37,036 nt of DNA, from NCBI GenBank assembly GCA_027317185.1, contig DAHVFB010000023.1, positions 1 through 37,036 on the forward strand. The letters are read 5' to 3'. Both the position numbers and the translations under genes were made by a program. The notes beneath the pieces are model-generated. The model was not told the origin of the DNA and ran no database searches. It saw only the letters and a list, made by a program, of their open reading frames with translations. This document shows, piece by piece, positions 1 through 9,900 of this stretch. Each line of letters starts with the position of its first letter. The first letter of the stretch is position 1. This DNA is from Deltaproteobacteria bacterium. Its GTDB lineage: Bacteria; Desulfobacterota; Binatia; Binatales; Binataceae.

Positions 1-1974
1 GTTATAGGTAATCTCGCGATCGATTCCGATCAGACCGAGCAGGCTGCGCCATTGAACCTCGTTATCGACCGTGATGAAAAACCACGCATCGTCGCGGCAT
101 CGGTAGGCGCGCGAGGCCGCGCTCGGTCCGCGATATTCGGGCGATCCGTGCTCCAGATTCGGACGGCCTTTATAAAAGATCAGCTCGCCGGCCTGAAACG
201 CGATCGCGGCCTGCAGTAGCGAAGTCTCGCACAACTGACCGCGGCCGCTTTGGTTGCGGGCATACAGCGCCAGCAGATTGCCGAACGTCGCCAGCATCGC
301 GGCGCCGTAATCGCATGGCGAACAGGTGAGATAAACCGGCGGATGGTGCGGACCGCCCTGCGCCGCCATCATGCCGGATCGCGCCTGCAGCAGCGGATCG
401 AAGCCGGGGCTGTTGTATTCGGGACCGCGGCTGCCGTAGCCGGTGATCGTCATATAGATCAGCTTTGGGTTTTTCGCGGCGAGCGTCTGGTAATCGAGCC
501 CGAAGCGATGCATCCGGCCGGGCCGCATGTTTTCGAGCACGATATCGGCCTGCTCGGCGAGGCGGGCGGCGATTTCACGGCCCTCGGCTTTGGTCAGGTC
601 GATCGCCAGACTGCGCTTGCCCTGGTTCCATCCCATGAAGGCGAATTCCATCGAGCGGAACGAATCGCCCTGCGGGCTTTCGATCTTGATTACGTTCGCG
701 CCAAGTTGCGCGAGCAACATCCCGCAAAAAGACCCGGCGATGTAGCTGGAAAAGTCGAGCACCAGCACGCCTTCGAGCGGCGGCGCATCGGCTGAGGTCG
801 GAGTCTTCGCGGCCGGTGCGCCCGCGTGTGGGCTTAATCGCGGAGCAGGATTAGCGCGGAAGTGCTGTTCGATGGGGATCGAGGGTCCGCGATTGATAGC
901 CGTTTCCGCTCCGCCCGGCGTGGCGCTTAGCCGCACGACGGTGCCGATCTGGATCGTCTCGCCGAGTTGCGCGTCGCGCACTTTGCGGCAGGCGTCCATG
1001 TACCGGACCTGTGCGTCGTTGAAGAATTCCGCGCGCGTGGCGATCGGCGCACAGGGCACATCGTTCTCGCGCAAAATCTCAAGCCACTGCGCCCGCGAAC
1101 GACGCTTGATGATGGGTTCGAGAAGCTGACGCAAGGCCTCGCGATTGCGAGTGGACAAGCCCCACGGAGCATGCTCGAAACGCGGATCGGCCACCAGCTC
1201 AGGCCGTTCGATCGCGATCGTGAAGCGGTTCCAAAAGGTTTGATTGCCGCAGGCGATGAACAGGTAGCGCCCATCGGAAGCTTCGAATACCCGATAACAG
1301 GGGATCGGCCCGAGCGGATTCTGGGCATCGTCGCTGGGATGTAACGGGCGCATCGCCGGATGTTTCAGGACGGTGCCGGTCTGCAGCGCGAGGCCACCCG
1401 CGATCATGGGACTTTCGACCATCTGGCCGAGGCCCGTGCGCTCGCGCGCGATCAATGCGCCCACCGCCGAAATGGCGCTCAGAATCGCGGTCGCATAACT
1501 CACCACCGGGAAAATTGTAGCCACCGGGTTGCCGCTGCGGGCCCATTGGCTGCCGGTAATCCCCGCCAAAGCGGCCACGAGGTCCTCACCGCCTTCCATG
1601 TTCGCCAGCGGACCGGCGCTGCCGAACGGCGGCATCGAGATCAGGATCGCAGCCGGATTGGCGCGGCGGACCGCCTCGAAATCGACCCCGCGCTTGTGCT
1701 GCTGCATGGGTGACCCGCCGATCACGATTATATCGGCGGCGGCGAACAGCGCTTGCAGATGGGCGGTGGCGTCCGGCGCGTCGAAATCGACTAGCATCGG
1801 CTGCTTACCGCGATCGAATAACTGCGGATGCGCAGTGTCGGCAAGCGCGGGTTGGTTAGGGGCACTGACCCGGATGGCGCGGGCGCCATGCTCCGCCAGC
1901 AGCATCGCGGTGTAGGCCGCGGGCAGGTTCGAGGAAAACTCTACAACGGTGATGCCCTCAAGCGCTCCAGCCAT
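1..1974 (-). CDS. Tandem-fused class III CoA-transferase (CaiB/BaiF family), partial
   Basis: The minus strand is open for 658 codons from an ATG at 1974 to the window edge, so the C-terminus is missing. Two CaiB/BaiF domains lie in one chain: residues about 1-375 and from about 402 onward, joined by a Pro/Ala-rich linker. Family III enzymes move CoA between acyl-CoA and a free acid through an aspartyl-CoA thioester. Counting back from the conserved xTGxGQ motif, the second domain has the nucleophilic Asp (D555, in CDYGAAML), whereas the first has Ser (S159, in VVSYATAIL). The N-terminal half is therefore probably structural, inferred from alignment by eye. A GGTGGGA stretch lies about 10 bases before the ATG. 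The gene runs divergently from pstS with 233 bases between them. The acyl substrate cannot be told. Confidence in the family is high. Confidence 0.9.
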   Translation of the reverse strand, partial: MAGALEGITVVEFSSNLPAAYTAMLLAEHGARAIRVSAPNQPALADTAHPQLFDRGKQPMLVDFDAPDATAHLQALFAAADIIVIGGSPMQQHKRGVDFEAVRRANPAAILISMPPFGSAGPLANMEGGEDLVAALAGITGSQWARSGNPVATIFPVVSYATAILSAISAVGALIARERTGLGQMVESPMIAGGLALQTGTVLKHPAMRPLHPSDDAQNPLGPIPCYRVFEASDGRYLFIACGNQTFWNRFTIAIERPELVADPRFEHAPWGLSTRNREALRQLLEPIIKRRSRAQWLEILRENDVPCAPIATRAEFFNDAQVRYMDACRKVRDAQLGETIQIGTVVRLSATPGGAETAINRGPSIPIEQHFRANPAPRLSPHAGAPAAKTPTSADAPPLEGVLVLDFSSYIAGSFCGMLLAQLGANVIKIESPQGDSFRSMEFAFMGWNQGKRSLAIDLTKAEGREIAARLAEQADIVLENMRPGRMHRFGLDYQTLAAKNPKLIYMTITGYGSRGPEYNSPGFDPLLQARSGMMAAQGGPHHPPVYLTCSPCDYGAAMLATFGNLLALYARNQSGRGQLCETSLLQAAIAFQAGELIFYKGRPNLEHGSPEYRGPSAASRAYRCRDDAWFFITVDNEVQWRSLLGLIGIDREITYN

Positions 1975-2133
1975 CGTCAATTATCCCACCTGATCGGCCC
2001 GATTGTTCATCGCTTCTCAGAGCAAAAGCAACTTCCCATGAATTTTCTCAAGCGCGGTTCGCAGCTTGGGCGAAAGTGCATCACGGAAGTGGGCCGCGAT
2101 TTCAAATCTCCGCAACCGCGCCTTAATTCGCCC

Positions 2134-2160
2134 GTAACCTGCAGCGCTTAAGTTACCTGC
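2134..2160. promoter_or_regulatory. Imperfect 9-base direct repeat upstream of pstS
   Basis: GTAACCTGC (2134-2142) and GTTACCTGC (2152-2160) are repeated 18 bases apart in the 233-base gap between the divergent CoA-transferase and pstS genes. It could be an operator. It does not match the E. coli Pho box, whose repeats are 11 bases apart. The rest of the gap shows no clear promoter. Confidence 0.2.
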
Positions 2161-2207
2161 GCCTGGGCGAGGTATTCGTGTGCCCGGCCAAAGAGGTGAA
2201 GGAGGAA

Positions 2208-3239
2208 ATGCACAAGAAACTTGCCGTCATTTTCATCGTCGCACTGGGTGTCGCCACCGCCTGTTGTGGGCAGGCACGCGCCCAGATGCTGATTAATGCC
2301 GCCGGATCGACCTTCGGCTATCCGATCTATTCAAAGTGGTTCCAGGAATATGCCAAGGCGAACCCCGGCGACCACTTCAATTACCAGTCGATCGGATCGG
2401 GCGGTGGGATCAAGATGCTATTCGATCACACGGTTGCGATGGGAGCATCGGATGCCCCGCTGACCGACGAACAGCAATCCCGCGCGCCATCGAAGGTGCT
2501 GCACTTCCCGTCGGTGATGGGCGCGGTGGTGGTCATCTACAATCTGCAGGGGATCAATCAGAAGATTCGGCTGACCGGTCCGGTATTGGCCGATATTTAC
2601 CTCGGCAAAGTTACGAAATGGAACGATCCTGAAATCGCCGGGCTTAATCCCGGACTCAAGCTGCCGGCCGAGGACATCGTTGCGTGCCATCGCTCCGAGG
2701 GCAGTGGAACCACTTATATTTTTGCCGACTATCTTTCGAAAGTCAGTCCTGAATGGGCCGCGCAGGTGGGCAAAGGCACCGCGCTCAAATGGCCGGCCGG
2801 GCTGGGCGGCAAGGGTAGTGAGGGCGTCACCGCGCTGGTTCAGCAGACGCCAGGCGCGATCGCTTACGTCGAACTCACTTACGCATTAGCCAACAAGATC
2901 ACTTTCGCCGAGATGCGTAATCACGACGGCAAGTGGATTGGTGCGAGTCTCAAAAGCGTGACCGCGGCCGCAGCGGGTGCCGCGGCGAACATGCCGGCTG
3001 ATTTCCGGGTTTCGATCACCGATGCCCCCGGCGCCGGCGCATACCCAATCTCGTCGTTTACCTGGCTGCTCATTTACCAGCATCAAAGCGACAAAGCCGG
3101 CGGAGCGCAGGTCATCAAATTTTTGCAGTGGGCGCTGACCGATGGGCAGCGCTATGCGGCGCAACTGTACTACGCGCCGCTGCCGGAAACGGTGGTGAAG
3201 ATGGAACTGAAACAATTGCAACAAGTGCAATTGCCTTAA
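2208..3239 (+). CDS. pstS: PstS-like phosphate ABC-transporter substrate-binding protein
   Basis: A periplasmic binding protein of 343 residues that should capture phosphate for a PstCAB importer. The chosen ATG begins a signal peptide (KK, then a hydrophobic stretch ending ARA before Q). An in-frame GTG at 2178 would add ten charged residues and is less likely. AGGAGG sits only two bases before the ATG, an unusually short gap. PstS hallmarks are the N-terminal AAGSTF, the GSGGGIKML and MGASDAPL segments, and the phosphate-loop RSEGSGTTYIF, close to the E. coli loop RADGSGTSFVF. No pstC, pstA, pstB or phoU lies in the window; instead a lipoprotein and a porin follow 17 bases downstream. Related binding proteins for other oxyanions cannot be excluded. 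Confidence 0.9.
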   Translation: MHKKLAVIFIVALGVATACCGQARAQMLINAAGSTFGYPIYSKWFQEYAKANPGDHFNYQSIGSGGGIKMLFDHTVAMGASDAPLTDEQQSRAPSKVLHFPSVMGAVVVIYNLQGINQKIRLTGPVLADIYLGKVTKWNDPEIAGLNPGLKLPAEDIVACHRSEGSGTTYIFADYLSKVSPEWAAQVGKGTALKWPAGLGGKGSEGVTALVQQTPGAIAYVELTYALANKITFAEMRNHDGKWIGASLKSVTAAAAGAAANMPADFRVSITDAPGAGAYPISSFTWLLIYQHQSDKAGGAQVIKFLQWALTDGQRYAAQLYYAPLPETVVKMELKQLQQVQLP

Positions 3240-3256
3240 GCGAGGAGTGAAAAGTT

Positions 3257-3574
3257 ATGCGGTCACGTCCGATTCCATATGTTCTGCGAGCGCTGTGCGC
3301 GGCCGGAATGGCCGCCATTTTGTTGCTGCTGGGCGGATGTTCGAGCGAAAGCTACAACTGGCGCAACCTCGCGATGCCGTTCGAGCGCACGAGCTATCCC
3401 CAGGGTAAGCCACAAGTAGCTGACTGCGGACTGATAGCGATCTCAACTCCGACCATGTGGCAATGCGGCGATAAGAAGTACACCGGCCTTGAACTGGCGG
3501 ACATCCGGAACAAGAAATTGCCGCCGCCCGCGCCGACAATTTCGGTGCCGAGGGGAGGGATACAGGAACCATGA
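3257..3574 (+). CDS. Small predicted lipoprotein between pstS and porin genes
   Basis: A 105-residue protein not recognised as a named family. A basic N-terminus and a hydrophobic segment end in a lipobox, LLGGC, giving a lipidated Cys28 on the periplasmic side of a membrane. The mature part is short, Pro-rich near the end, and holds two further cysteines (in VADCGL and WQCGDK) that could form a disulphide. GAGGAG lies ten bases before the ATG. Its stop overlaps the start of the porin gene (ATGA, 3571-3574), so the two are probably translationally coupled. Position suggests a helper of the PstS-porin system, which is inference from context only. Confidence 0.75.
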   Translation: MRSRPIPYVLRALCAAGMAAILLLLGGCSSESYNWRNLAMPFERTSYPQGKPQVADCGLIAISTPTMWQCGDKKYTGLELADIRNKKLPPPAPTISVPRGGIQEP

Positions 3575-5178
3575 AGATTCGCAATAAATTGATCTGGCTG
3601 ATCTTCAGCCTCGTCAATATCTGCGTGGTGATGATGCCATGGCAGGCGTCCGCGCAGTTCGCGGGCGGTCTCACGGCGCAGCAATTATGGGTCGATCCGG
3701 CCAGCGGCCAGGTTTTTATTCGTCCCGGCCACGGCCGCGTGCCGTTGCACTTTGAAGGCGCGAGCAGCAGGACCGCGATCGATCAGCAGGTCGCGAAGAA
3801 AGTGGACGAGCGCGTTCATCAGTCCGAGATGCAGATGCAGGCGAGCACCACGCAATTGCAAACCAGCAACCTCCAACTTCAGCAGCAGGTTGCCGATCTG
3901 CAGCAGGGTTGGAAAGGGTACATGAGCAACTTCGGGAATAAGATCAAAGTGGGCACGCTGCTTTACGGCGATTATTCCCTGTACACCCACACCGGATTCG
4001 GACCGCAGTTCCTGACGCAGACCAACCCGCCCGGTCCTGGCAACAACATGTTCAATTCGTTCGATATCACGCGGACGTATCTCAACCTGTTGTTCTTCCC
4101 GACCGATGACTGGCTGTTCCGGTTCACGCCCAATCTGTATCGGACGATCGGATCATCCAACCAGAAGTTTGGCACCAATGAGTCGCTGGGCACCAGTCTC
4201 AACGGCAACCTTGGACTTCGTGTGAAGTACGCCTTCCTGCGTTACAACAAGGGGTTCGACTGGTGGCAGCCGGCTAAAAGCGACACCATCACAGTGGGCC
4301 AGCAACCCAATCCGCTGGTTGATTGGGAAGAGCAGTTTTTCCGCTATCGGTTCGTCGCGCTGACGCCATGGAACTACCTGAGCCTGTCCTCGTCACAAGC
4401 CGGAATCTCGGCGCAGGGTCCGATCACCATAGGCGAAAAGCAGTATCTCGATTACGACGTGGGCGTGTTCAACAACGCCAGCTTCCACGCCTTCGAGGGT
4501 ACCAACACCAAGGAGGCGATGGCGCGTCTGTCGTACTGGCCGTTTGGCGCGAACTGGCGGTTTGACGGCCTCGGCCTGACTGGTTTCTTCAACTACGGCT
4601 ACGGCAACACCACGCCCGACGCTGCTCAGATACCGACCGCGTTCAAGGGCCCGAATTCGGCAATCTATCGGATGGCTGCGATGATCCATTACAGCACCGA
4701 GCAGATGGGCATCATGTTCGAGTATGACCTGGGCAAGAACTCCTTCAGCTCAGGCAATTTCTTCTCGGGCAGCGGGCCACCGCAACAGTTTGGTACCACT
4801 CCGGCGCCGCCGAAGTTCGGGGCGTTCAACACCATGACCAATGGGATTCTTAATACCGGCAGCTCACAGCAACAAGGGTTCGATGTGCTGGGCCGCTATC
4901 ACATTCCCTACACCCCATTTGATCTGTTCGGGTTGTACGAATGGTTCATGCCCAACACTAAGATCTCGAAGGATCCGCTCGACTTCCAGCGTTGGGTCGT
5001 GGGCGTGGGCTATCAATACAATGAGTTCCTGCGCTTCGCGCTCGATAGCCAGAACCTGTTGTTCTATCACAAGCAGTTCACGTTCCCGGCGGGTGAAGTC
5101 AGCGGAGTTGGGGCGACGCCGTTCGCGGTACCGGGCGATACCCACGTGTTCATGCTGAACGTCGAATTCAACTACTAG
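3571..5178 (+). CDS. Outer-membrane porin with N-terminal coiled coil
   Basis: A 535-residue predicted outer-membrane beta-barrel. A signal peptide ends near residue 28 (QASA before QF). Residues about 68-113 are Gln-rich with heptad-like spacing and should form a periplasmic coiled coil, as in trimeric phosphate- or dicarboxylate-selective porins. From about residue 124 to the end the chain alternates aromatic and polar residues as in barrel strands. It ends EFNY, an aromatic C-terminus of the kind the BAM machinery recognises. The gene overlaps the lipoprotein gene by four bases and shares an operon with pstS, so uptake of phosphate or a similar anion across the outer membrane is a reasonable guess. 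No closer family name can be given by eye. Confidence 0.8.
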   Translation: MKIRNKLIWLIFSLVNICVVMMPWQASAQFAGGLTAQQLWVDPASGQVFIRPGHGRVPLHFEGASSRTAIDQQVAKKVDERVHQSEMQMQASTTQLQTSNLQLQQQVADLQQGWKGYMSNFGNKIKVGTLLYGDYSLYTHTGFGPQFLTQTNPPGPGNNMFNSFDITRTYLNLLFFPTDDWLFRFTPNLYRTIGSSNQKFGTNESLGTSLNGNLGLRVKYAFLRYNKGFDWWQPAKSDTITVGQQPNPLVDWEEQFFRYRFVALTPWNYLSLSSSQAGISAQGPITIGEKQYLDYDVGVFNNASFHAFEGTNTKEAMARLSYWPFGANWRFDGLGLTGFFNYGYGNTTPDAAQIPTAFKGPNSAIYRMAAMIHYSTEQMGIMFEYDLGKNSFSSGNFFSGSGPPQQFGTTPAPPKFGAFNTMTNGILNTGSSQQQGFDVLGRYHIPYTPFDLFGLYEWFMPNTKISKDPLDFQRWVVGVGYQYNEFLRFALDSQNLLFYHKQFTFPAGEVSGVGATPFAVPGDTHVFMLNVEFNY

Positions 5179-5203
5179 GGTCCGCCAGACCCCGGTCATC
5201 AAC

Positions 5204-5240
5204 CCGGCGGGAGCCCGAACAGGCTTCCGCCGGTTTTTTT
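5204..5240 (+). terminator. Rho-independent terminator of the pstS operon
   Basis: A 12-bp GC-rich stem (5204-5215 with 5222-5233, one G-U pair) and a six-base loop are followed at once by seven T residues (5234-5240). It lies 25 bases after the porin stop codon. Confidence 0.93.
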
Positions 5241-5288
5241 GTCTGCGCAGGCAGCACCCGCTGGAACATTGCCCCGCCGGAACATATG

Positions 5289-5294
5289 TATACT
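5289..5294 (+). promoter_or_regulatory. -10-like box TATACT, probable leaderless start
   Basis: TATACT matches five of six positions of the sigma-70 -10 consensus and ends six bases before the ATG at 5301. Transcription would then begin at or next to the start codon. No Shine-Dalgarno sequence precedes this ATG. No -35 box at normal spacing is seen. Confidence 0.4.
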
Positions 5295-5300
5295 TGAACC

Positions 5301-5711
5301 ATGCGCAAACTAGTCTTGATGCTGGTCGCCGGCGCGATGATCAGCGTGACCCTCAACGGATGTGCCGAAACTCCCGCACAGAAGGCCAAGTCACTCGAGC
5401 CGCTGATGTCGGCGGCCGGCTTTCATATGCATCCGGCGGACACTCCCACTCGTCAGAATGCGCTGAAAGCGCTGACGCCATACAAGATGCGTTATTACGT
5501 CAAAGGCGGGAGTCCGCACTATTGGTATGCCGACCCTGACGTCTGTCAATGCATCTATGTTGGAAATGAGGCCGCCCATCAGCAGTTCGAGAAGCTGAAA
5601 GTGGAACAGAACATGGCGAACGAGCAGGCGCAGGCGGCCCAGATGAATCAGGAAGCGGCCGAACAGGAGCAGATGGACCTCTCATTCTGGCCGTACGATC
5701 CTATGTGGTGA
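5301..5711 (+). CDS. Small predicted lipoprotein
   Basis: A 136-residue protein of unknown function. Its N-terminus is a lipoprotein signal with lipobox LNGC (lipidated Cys21). The mature domain has a motif rich in Tyr, Trp and Cys around residues 68-87 (YYVKGG, then PDVCQCIYVG) and a C-terminal Gln/Glu/Ala-rich helix, about residues 93-125, before a Trp-containing end. The paired Cys-x-Cys and nearby aromatics could mark a redox or ligand site, but this is not a recognised motif. The gene stands alone between the pstS-operon terminator and the convergent efflux adaptor gene. There is no Shine-Dalgarno sequence; a TATACT box lies six bases upstream. Confidence 0.75.
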   Translation: MRKLVLMLVAGAMISVTLNGCAETPAQKAKSLEPLMSAAGFHMHPADTPTRQNALKALTPYKMRYYVKGGSPHYWYADPDVCQCIYVGNEAAHQQFEKLKVEQNMANEQAQAAQMNQEAAEQEQMDLSFWPYDPMW

Positions 5712-5754
5712 CCACTCTTGTGGTGAAACCACTCCGATGGAATCGGCGGCGGGT

Positions 5755-6906
5755 TTACCGGGTTTCTTTGATCGGGGCCGCGGCCTTGGGCGGATCCCAT
5801 TGCAGCGGCGCGATCTTGACGGCGGTGACCTCTTCGTCCGGCGTCAGATTGGGGTTGATGTTGCTGACCACCGCCTCGTCTCCGCGCAGTCCGGCAACTA
5901 TCTCCACGTAATGCGCCGACACGATCCCAACGGTGACCGGAACCCTTTTCAGACGCCCGCCGTTGACGACGAAGACAAACGCCTCGCCCCGTTGGCGCAG
6001 GATGGCGGAGTCCGGCAACTCCAGGGCGTTCGGATGATGCTCCAGCTCAAGCGTGACCTGCGCGTACATTCCGGGGTATAGCGCGTGTCCAGGGTTATCC
6101 AGATCGATTTCCGTCAGCATCGTGCGGGTCGAGAAGCTGAGCGCATTCGCATAGCGCGTCACCTCGCCCTTGAAGGCTTTGCCCGGAATGTTCTGCACCG
6201 TGACGGTAGCGGACAATCCGCGATGGATCGCCTTCACGTTTTCCTGCGGCACATAGATGTAAGTCCGCATGCGATCGATCTGCGCCACCGCGATCACCGG
6301 AGTGGCATTGCCGCCGGGATGGGAAGATCCCTGCGACGAGCTTGATGAAAACGGCATGCTGGCCGACGAGCTGCCGGCGTTAATCAGAGCGCCGGGATCG
6401 ACGAAGCGTCCGGTTACTACGCCATCGAACGGCGCGATAATTCGGGTATAGGCCATCATCGCCTTCAGTTGGTCGGCCAGTGCGCTGGATTCCTGGTACT
6501 TCGCGAACGCGACATCGACATCCTCGCGCGCCACCAGACGCGGATCTTCTTTCCATACACGGTCGAGCCGGTCATAGGTGACTTTGTTAATCTCGAGACT
6601 GGCGCGCGCGCGGCGCAGGCTTTCTTTCAGTTCCGGCACCTCGATCACCGCCAGCTCCTGGCCGGTCCGGATCCAATCGCCCTTGTCCACGCTGAGCGTC
6701 TTCAGGTAACCGGTCACCTTGGCGTACAGCGTGGCCTCGTACAGGCCGACCAGATCGCCGGGCAACGAAATCGAACGAATGGCCGCACCGCGCTGCGGAT
6801 AGGCCACCGCGACCACCGGAATTTTCGGGCCGGACTCATTCTGCACCTGGTGCCCGCAGCCGGCGGTGATTAGAAGCACCGCGAGCGCCGTCCTAAGCCT
6901 ACGCAT
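5755..6906 (-). CDS. RND efflux periplasmic adaptor (membrane fusion) lipoprotein
   Basis: A 383-residue HlyD/AcrA-type adaptor linking an inner-membrane RND pump to an outer-membrane channel. The start at 6906 is chosen because it begins a lipoprotein signal with lipobox ITAGC (Cys17); an upstream in-frame start at 6942 would add 12 residues that spoil the signal. The order is that of the family: a first lipoyl half around residues 60-90 (VTGYLKTLSVDKGDWI), a helical hairpin about 93-150, a second lipoyl half (IIAPFDGVVTGR, about 157-167), then beta-barrel and membrane-proximal domains. A Ser-rich insertion at residues 179-196 interrupts the region after the second lipoyl half and is not usual. 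The start overlaps the end of the pump gene by eight bases. No TolC-like gene is nearby. Confidence 0.92.
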   Translation of the reverse strand: MRRLRTALAVLLITAGCGHQVQNESGPKIPVVAVAYPQRGAAIRSISLPGDLVGLYEATLYAKVTGYLKTLSVDKGDWIRTGQELAVIEVPELKESLRRARASLEINKVTYDRLDRVWKEDPRLVAREDVDVAFAKYQESSALADQLKAMMAYTRIIAPFDGVVTGRFVDPGALINAGSSSASMPFSSSSSQGSSHPGGNATPVIAVAQIDRMRTYIYVPQENVKAIHRGLSATVTVQNIPGKAFKGEVTRYANALSFSTRTMLTEIDLDNPGHALYPGMYAQVTLELEHHPNALELPDSAILRQRGEAFVFVVNGGRLKRVPVTVGIVSAHYVEIVAGLRGDEAVVSNINPNLTPDEEVTAVKIAPLQWDPPKAAAPIKETR

Positions 6907-9900
6907 CGCGATTTGCCTCGCGGCGTGAGTAGAACAGCTCATAAATGGAGGGCACCAATACCAGGGTGAGCACGGTCGATACCGCCAATCCGCCGACCGC
7001 CGCGCGCGCTAACGGAGCCGAGGCTTCGGAACCCGCCCCGAGTTCAAGCGCAACCGGCAACAGTCCGGCGACGGTGGCCAGCGCGGTCATCAGAATTGGC
7101 CGCATGCGGACACGGGCGGATTCCACTACCGCCTGACGCAACGGCTCGCCGTGACGCCGCCGCTGGTTCGCGAAATCGACCAGCAGAATCGCGTTGGAGG
7201 CGACGATTCCAACCATCACGATGATTCCCATGAAGGATTCGATATTCAACGTGGTATCGGTCAGGTACAGGGTCCAGATCACTCCTATAAGACCCATGGG
7301 CACCGCGAACATGATAATGAATGGATCGAGAAAGGAACGGAACTGCGCGACCATCACCAGGTAGAGCAGGACCACTGCCATCCCCAGCCCGAAGCCGAAA
7401 CTGGTGAACGATTTTTCCATCGCCTCGACCGAACCGCGCATGTGTACCTGAATTTCCGCAGGTAAATGGAGCGGCGTGATCGCCTTGACGATCGAACGCT
7501 GCGTCCCGCCCAGATCGCCGGTTCGTGGCGCTACCAGCACGTCGACCACACGCTGGATATTGTAATGGTCGGCCTCGGCGGGCTCGCGTTGACGCACAAT
7601 CGTCGCCACGTCGCGCAACATTGCCGAATCGTAATGTGATCGCCCCGGTTCCGAGCTGCGGACCGGAATATCGAGAATGGTTTCGAAGGAATTGATCGAC
7701 TGCTCGAAATACTGAGCCGTCAGAAAATAATCGTCGCCGGTTTTCGGATCGATCCAAATCGATGGCGCGATCATCACATTGGAGGTGAGCGCGGTAATAA
7801 CGTTGGTCACCACGTCTTTTTGCGTCAAACCGAGCCGCGCGGCCTTTACTCGATCGACCATGATGCGCAGCGTCGGATAATCGGTTTCCTGCGGAATGAA
7901 GGTGTTCGAGATCAGCGGCAGTGGGCGGATTGCGTGCTGCACCTCGCGTGCGGCGGCGAACAGTTGGTCATAATCACCGCCTGAAAGCTGAACATCGATA
8001 GGCGCTGATAACCCGTAATTAAGGACTGAGTCGATGATGCTGCCGGATGAGAAAAACGTCCTCAACTCGGGCATCTGCCGGGGCAGAATTTTTTCAAGCT
8101 GACGGACATAGTGCCAGGTCGGAAGTTTATGGTTGGGCTGCAGCTCGACCATCATGAAGCCGCTGCTGGCGGTCGAGTTCATCGAGTAGATTGCCTCGAA
8201 TCCAGCGGCCAGTCCGATGTTTGATACAACCATTTTCATTTCATCGGGCGGAATCACCTGGCGCACCAGATTCTCCAGCCGTTCGGTCAGCTTCTCCGTC
8301 AGTTCGATCCGCAAACCCAGCGGCGCGCGATACTGGATGATGAACTGGCCCGAGTCGGTGCGCGGAAATAGCTCGGTGCCCAACAGCGGATAAGCCATCA
8401 GGCTCACCACGAATAACAGGCCGACTGCGCTGATCACGACTGCCTTGCGATCCAGTGAATAACGCAGAAAGCTTTCGTAATGCGAGGCGAAGCGTTCGTA
8501 ACGGCGATTGAAGGCGGCGGCGAAACCGCCACTGCCGCCCGCCTCCGCCTCGCGCGCCGACGCTACGCTCAGAAACCGCGCGCAGTACACCGGAATCAGC
8601 GTCATCGCAATTATGTAAGACGCGATCATCGAGAGCACCACCGCCAGCGCCAGCGCGCTGAACAGGTATTTCGCGACGCCGAACAAAAACATCACCGGGA
8701 AGAACACGATGATGGTCGTGATGGTCGAGGCCAGCACCGCCGTCGCCACTTCCTCCGCCCCTTCGCGCGCCGCCACCTGCGGCTCCTTGCCCTCGGCCAG
8801 GTGACGATTGATGTTCTCCAGCACCACCACCGAGTCGTCGACTAGCCGCCCGATGGCAAGCGTGAAGCCACCCAGCGTCATGATATTGATGGTCGCGCTG
8901 TCCATCATCAGCCCGAAGGCCCCCGCGCAGATGGAGAGTGGAATCGAAAGAAAAATCGCGAAGGTCGATCGCAGGCTGCCGAGAAAAATCAGGATCATCA
9001 CCGAAGCCAGTACGGTGCCTGATCCAGCCTCACGTTCGAGCGCGGAAATCGCGGACCGGATGTAGATGGATTGATTGAAAATGGTGTCGAGATGCATCGA
9101 TTTGGGCATCCCGGTTACCGTCGGCAAGGTTTTTTTGATGCCGTCGACGACATCGATAGTGTTGGCGCCGCTCTGTTTCAGCACCGCAATGTAAACCGAT
9201 CGCTGGCCGTTGATCCGCACGATGCATTGCTGAATTTGCGCGGAGTCCTCCGCGTGCCCGACATCGCGCACGAACACCGGCATCTCGGCTCCTGATCCAA
9301 CTTTAACCGGCACATCATTTACGTGGTCGGGATCGCTAAACATGCTGTTGGTATAAACGAAGTAGTCGGTGGGTCCGATCTTGGCGTCGCCGGCCGGAAT
9401 GATCAGGTTGGAATCATTCAGTGCATGCACCACATCCATTAGCGTTAGCCCGCGGGCCTGGAGCGATTCGCGCCGGACATAGGCCATGATCTGCCGATAC
9501 TTGCCGCCGAACGGCGGCGGTACCGAACTGCCCGCCACCGTGGCGAGAAAATTTCGCACGTTGTATTGCGCCTGATCGCGCAACTGCGTCTGGCTCAGTC
9601 CCTTGCCCGACGCGGTCACCAGCACCACCGGCAGCGAGGCCGCGCCCGATTTGAGAACCAGCGGCGGCAGGGTGCCGGGCGGCAGATGGCGCAGGTCGGC
9701 CATCGCGAGGTCCGCCAGGCTCGCGGCCGCCGATCCGAGCTCGGTGCCCGGATGGAAAAACACCTTGATGATGCTGACGCCGGGCAGTGATCGGGATTCC
9801 ATATGCTCGATCCCGCCGCCGAGCGTAAAGAAGCGCTCGAAACGGCTGGTGATGTCCCCTTCCATGTCGAGCGGCGGCATCCCCGGGTAAAACGTCGCAA

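Noticed and set aside
5712-5754. GTGGT/ACCAC repeats between the lipoprotein and adaptor genes
   Set aside because: The stems are short with no T tract on either strand; they do not make a convincing terminator for these convergent genes.
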